A stretch of 33,605 nucleotides of DNA from 4484-232 sp964486555 (GTDB lineage Bacteria > Thermotogota > Thermotogae > Thermotogales > Thermotogaceae), in assembly GCA_964486555.1 (NCBI GenBank), contig CAZANP010000017.1, positions 1 through 33,605 on the forward strand, given 5' to 3'. Positions 33,360-33,605 of this stretch are shown here, one piece after another. The notes beneath the pieces were generated by a model. The model saw nothing but the letters and a program-made list of their open reading frames with translations, ran no database searches and had not been told where the DNA came from. The first letter of the stretch is position 1. The number at the start of each line of letters is the position of its first letter. Made by a program: the position numbers and the translations under genes.

Positions 33360-33605
33360 TCATCTCCTCAAGGCAACGAGTTCTCCAAGAATGGCATCAG
33401 CTGTTGTTATAACTCTAGCATTCGCTTGAAAACCTCTTTGAGCTATTATCATCCTGGTGAATTCTTCCGCAAGATCGACATTTGACATCTCCAGAGCTCC
33501 TGGTATCAAGGATCCCCTTCCACCTGTTCCAGGCTCTCCTATCTTGGGTAGTCCACTGTTTGGCGATGTGACATAGAGTGAATTTCCAACTTCTTGAAGA
33601 CCAGC
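33360..33605 (-). CDS. flgE: Flagellar hook protein FlgE, C-terminal part only
   Basis: The last 81 codons of a gene that continues beyond the window edge at 33605. They read AGLQEVGNSLYVTSPNSGLP and onward to LEMSNVDLAEEFTRMIIAQRGFQANARVITTADAILGELVALRR. The SNVDLAEEFTxMIxAQRGFQANARVI block is the conserved C-terminus of hook/rod proteins, and the position before flbD and motA points to FlgE rather than FlgG. The TGA at 33362-33360 is six bases before the flbD TTG. Confidence 0.9.
   Translation of the reverse strand, partial: AGLQEVGNSLYVTSPNSGLPKIGEPGTGGRGSLIPGALEMSNVDLAEEFTRMIIAQRGFQANARVITTADAILGELVALRR

Noticed and set aside
1..33605. CRISPR arrays, insertion sequences, prophage genes
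   Set aside because: No regularly spaced repeats, transposase or integrase motifs, or inverted-repeat ends were seen by eye; the region looks like a conserved chromosomal core.

Overview
This window looks like chromosomal DNA from a hyperthermophilic bacterium of the Thermotogaceae (Thermotoga or a close relative). The reasons are the familiar Thermotoga gene neighbourhoods, such as tkt–efp–asp23–nusB–fhs–folD–xseA/B–yloU–fakA. Proteins are rich in Lys, Glu and Arg. Genes are packed almost without spacers and are joined by ATGA or GTGA stop/start overlaps. GTG and TTG starts are frequent and are usually preceded by strong GGAGG-type ribosome binding sites. A Thermotoga-type two-PDZ HtrA and a CheC-type FliY are also present. 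No gene-free stretch exceeds about 170 bases. I see no insertion sequence, prophage or CRISPR array. One 100-N assembly gap (8476-8575) interrupts xseA.

Layout. (1) 1-2177, plus strand: a strong promoter, tRNA-Ser(GGA), a terminator-like hairpin, then rimP, nusA and a Fur-family regulator. (2) 15266 down to 2114, minus strand: 13 contiguous genes behind one clear promoter. In order they are transketolase, EF-P, an Asp23-family protein, NusB, formate-THF ligase, FolD, XseA, XseB, a second Asp23/YloU protein, FakA (DhaL-type), a TPR protein, archaeal-type phosphoglycerate mutase, and a short ComEC. This mixes one-carbon metabolism, translation, repair and envelope functions. (3) 15432-16622, plus: an M20 metallohydrolase with a strong terminator shared with the convergent htrA (minus). 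(4) 18171-22017, plus: ftsY, a DUF2225 zinc-ribbon/TPR-like protein, a large lipoprotein (coiled coil, LysM, degenerate M23, 3D domain) and an Rrf2 regulator. (5) 27460 down to 22003, minus: an envelope-flavoured operon of csaB (pyruvyl transferase), an M50-like pseudoprotease, a degenerate fumarase-beta-like protein, wecB, and an ABC-2 type ATPase and permease. (6) 27524-28282, plus: an MBL-fold hydrolase. (7) 33605 down to 28266, minus: a flagellar operon flgE(partial)–flbD–motA–motB–fliL–fliM–fliY, ending in a LolA-like secreted protein.

The most interesting points are enzyme families whose catalytic residues are replaced. FolD lacks the cyclohydrolase Lys and the Gln partner. The M50 homologue has REFMK in place of HExxH. 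The M23 domain lacks its zinc ligands. The fumarase-beta-like protein lacks the family's signature motifs. The transketolase has SDA where GDG is expected, and EF-P carries Arg rather than Lys at its loop tip. The tRNA–hairpin–rimP–nusA head resembles the E. coli metY–rimP–nusA arrangement and may be an autoregulatory attenuator. All family calls come from reading motifs by eye; no database search was run.
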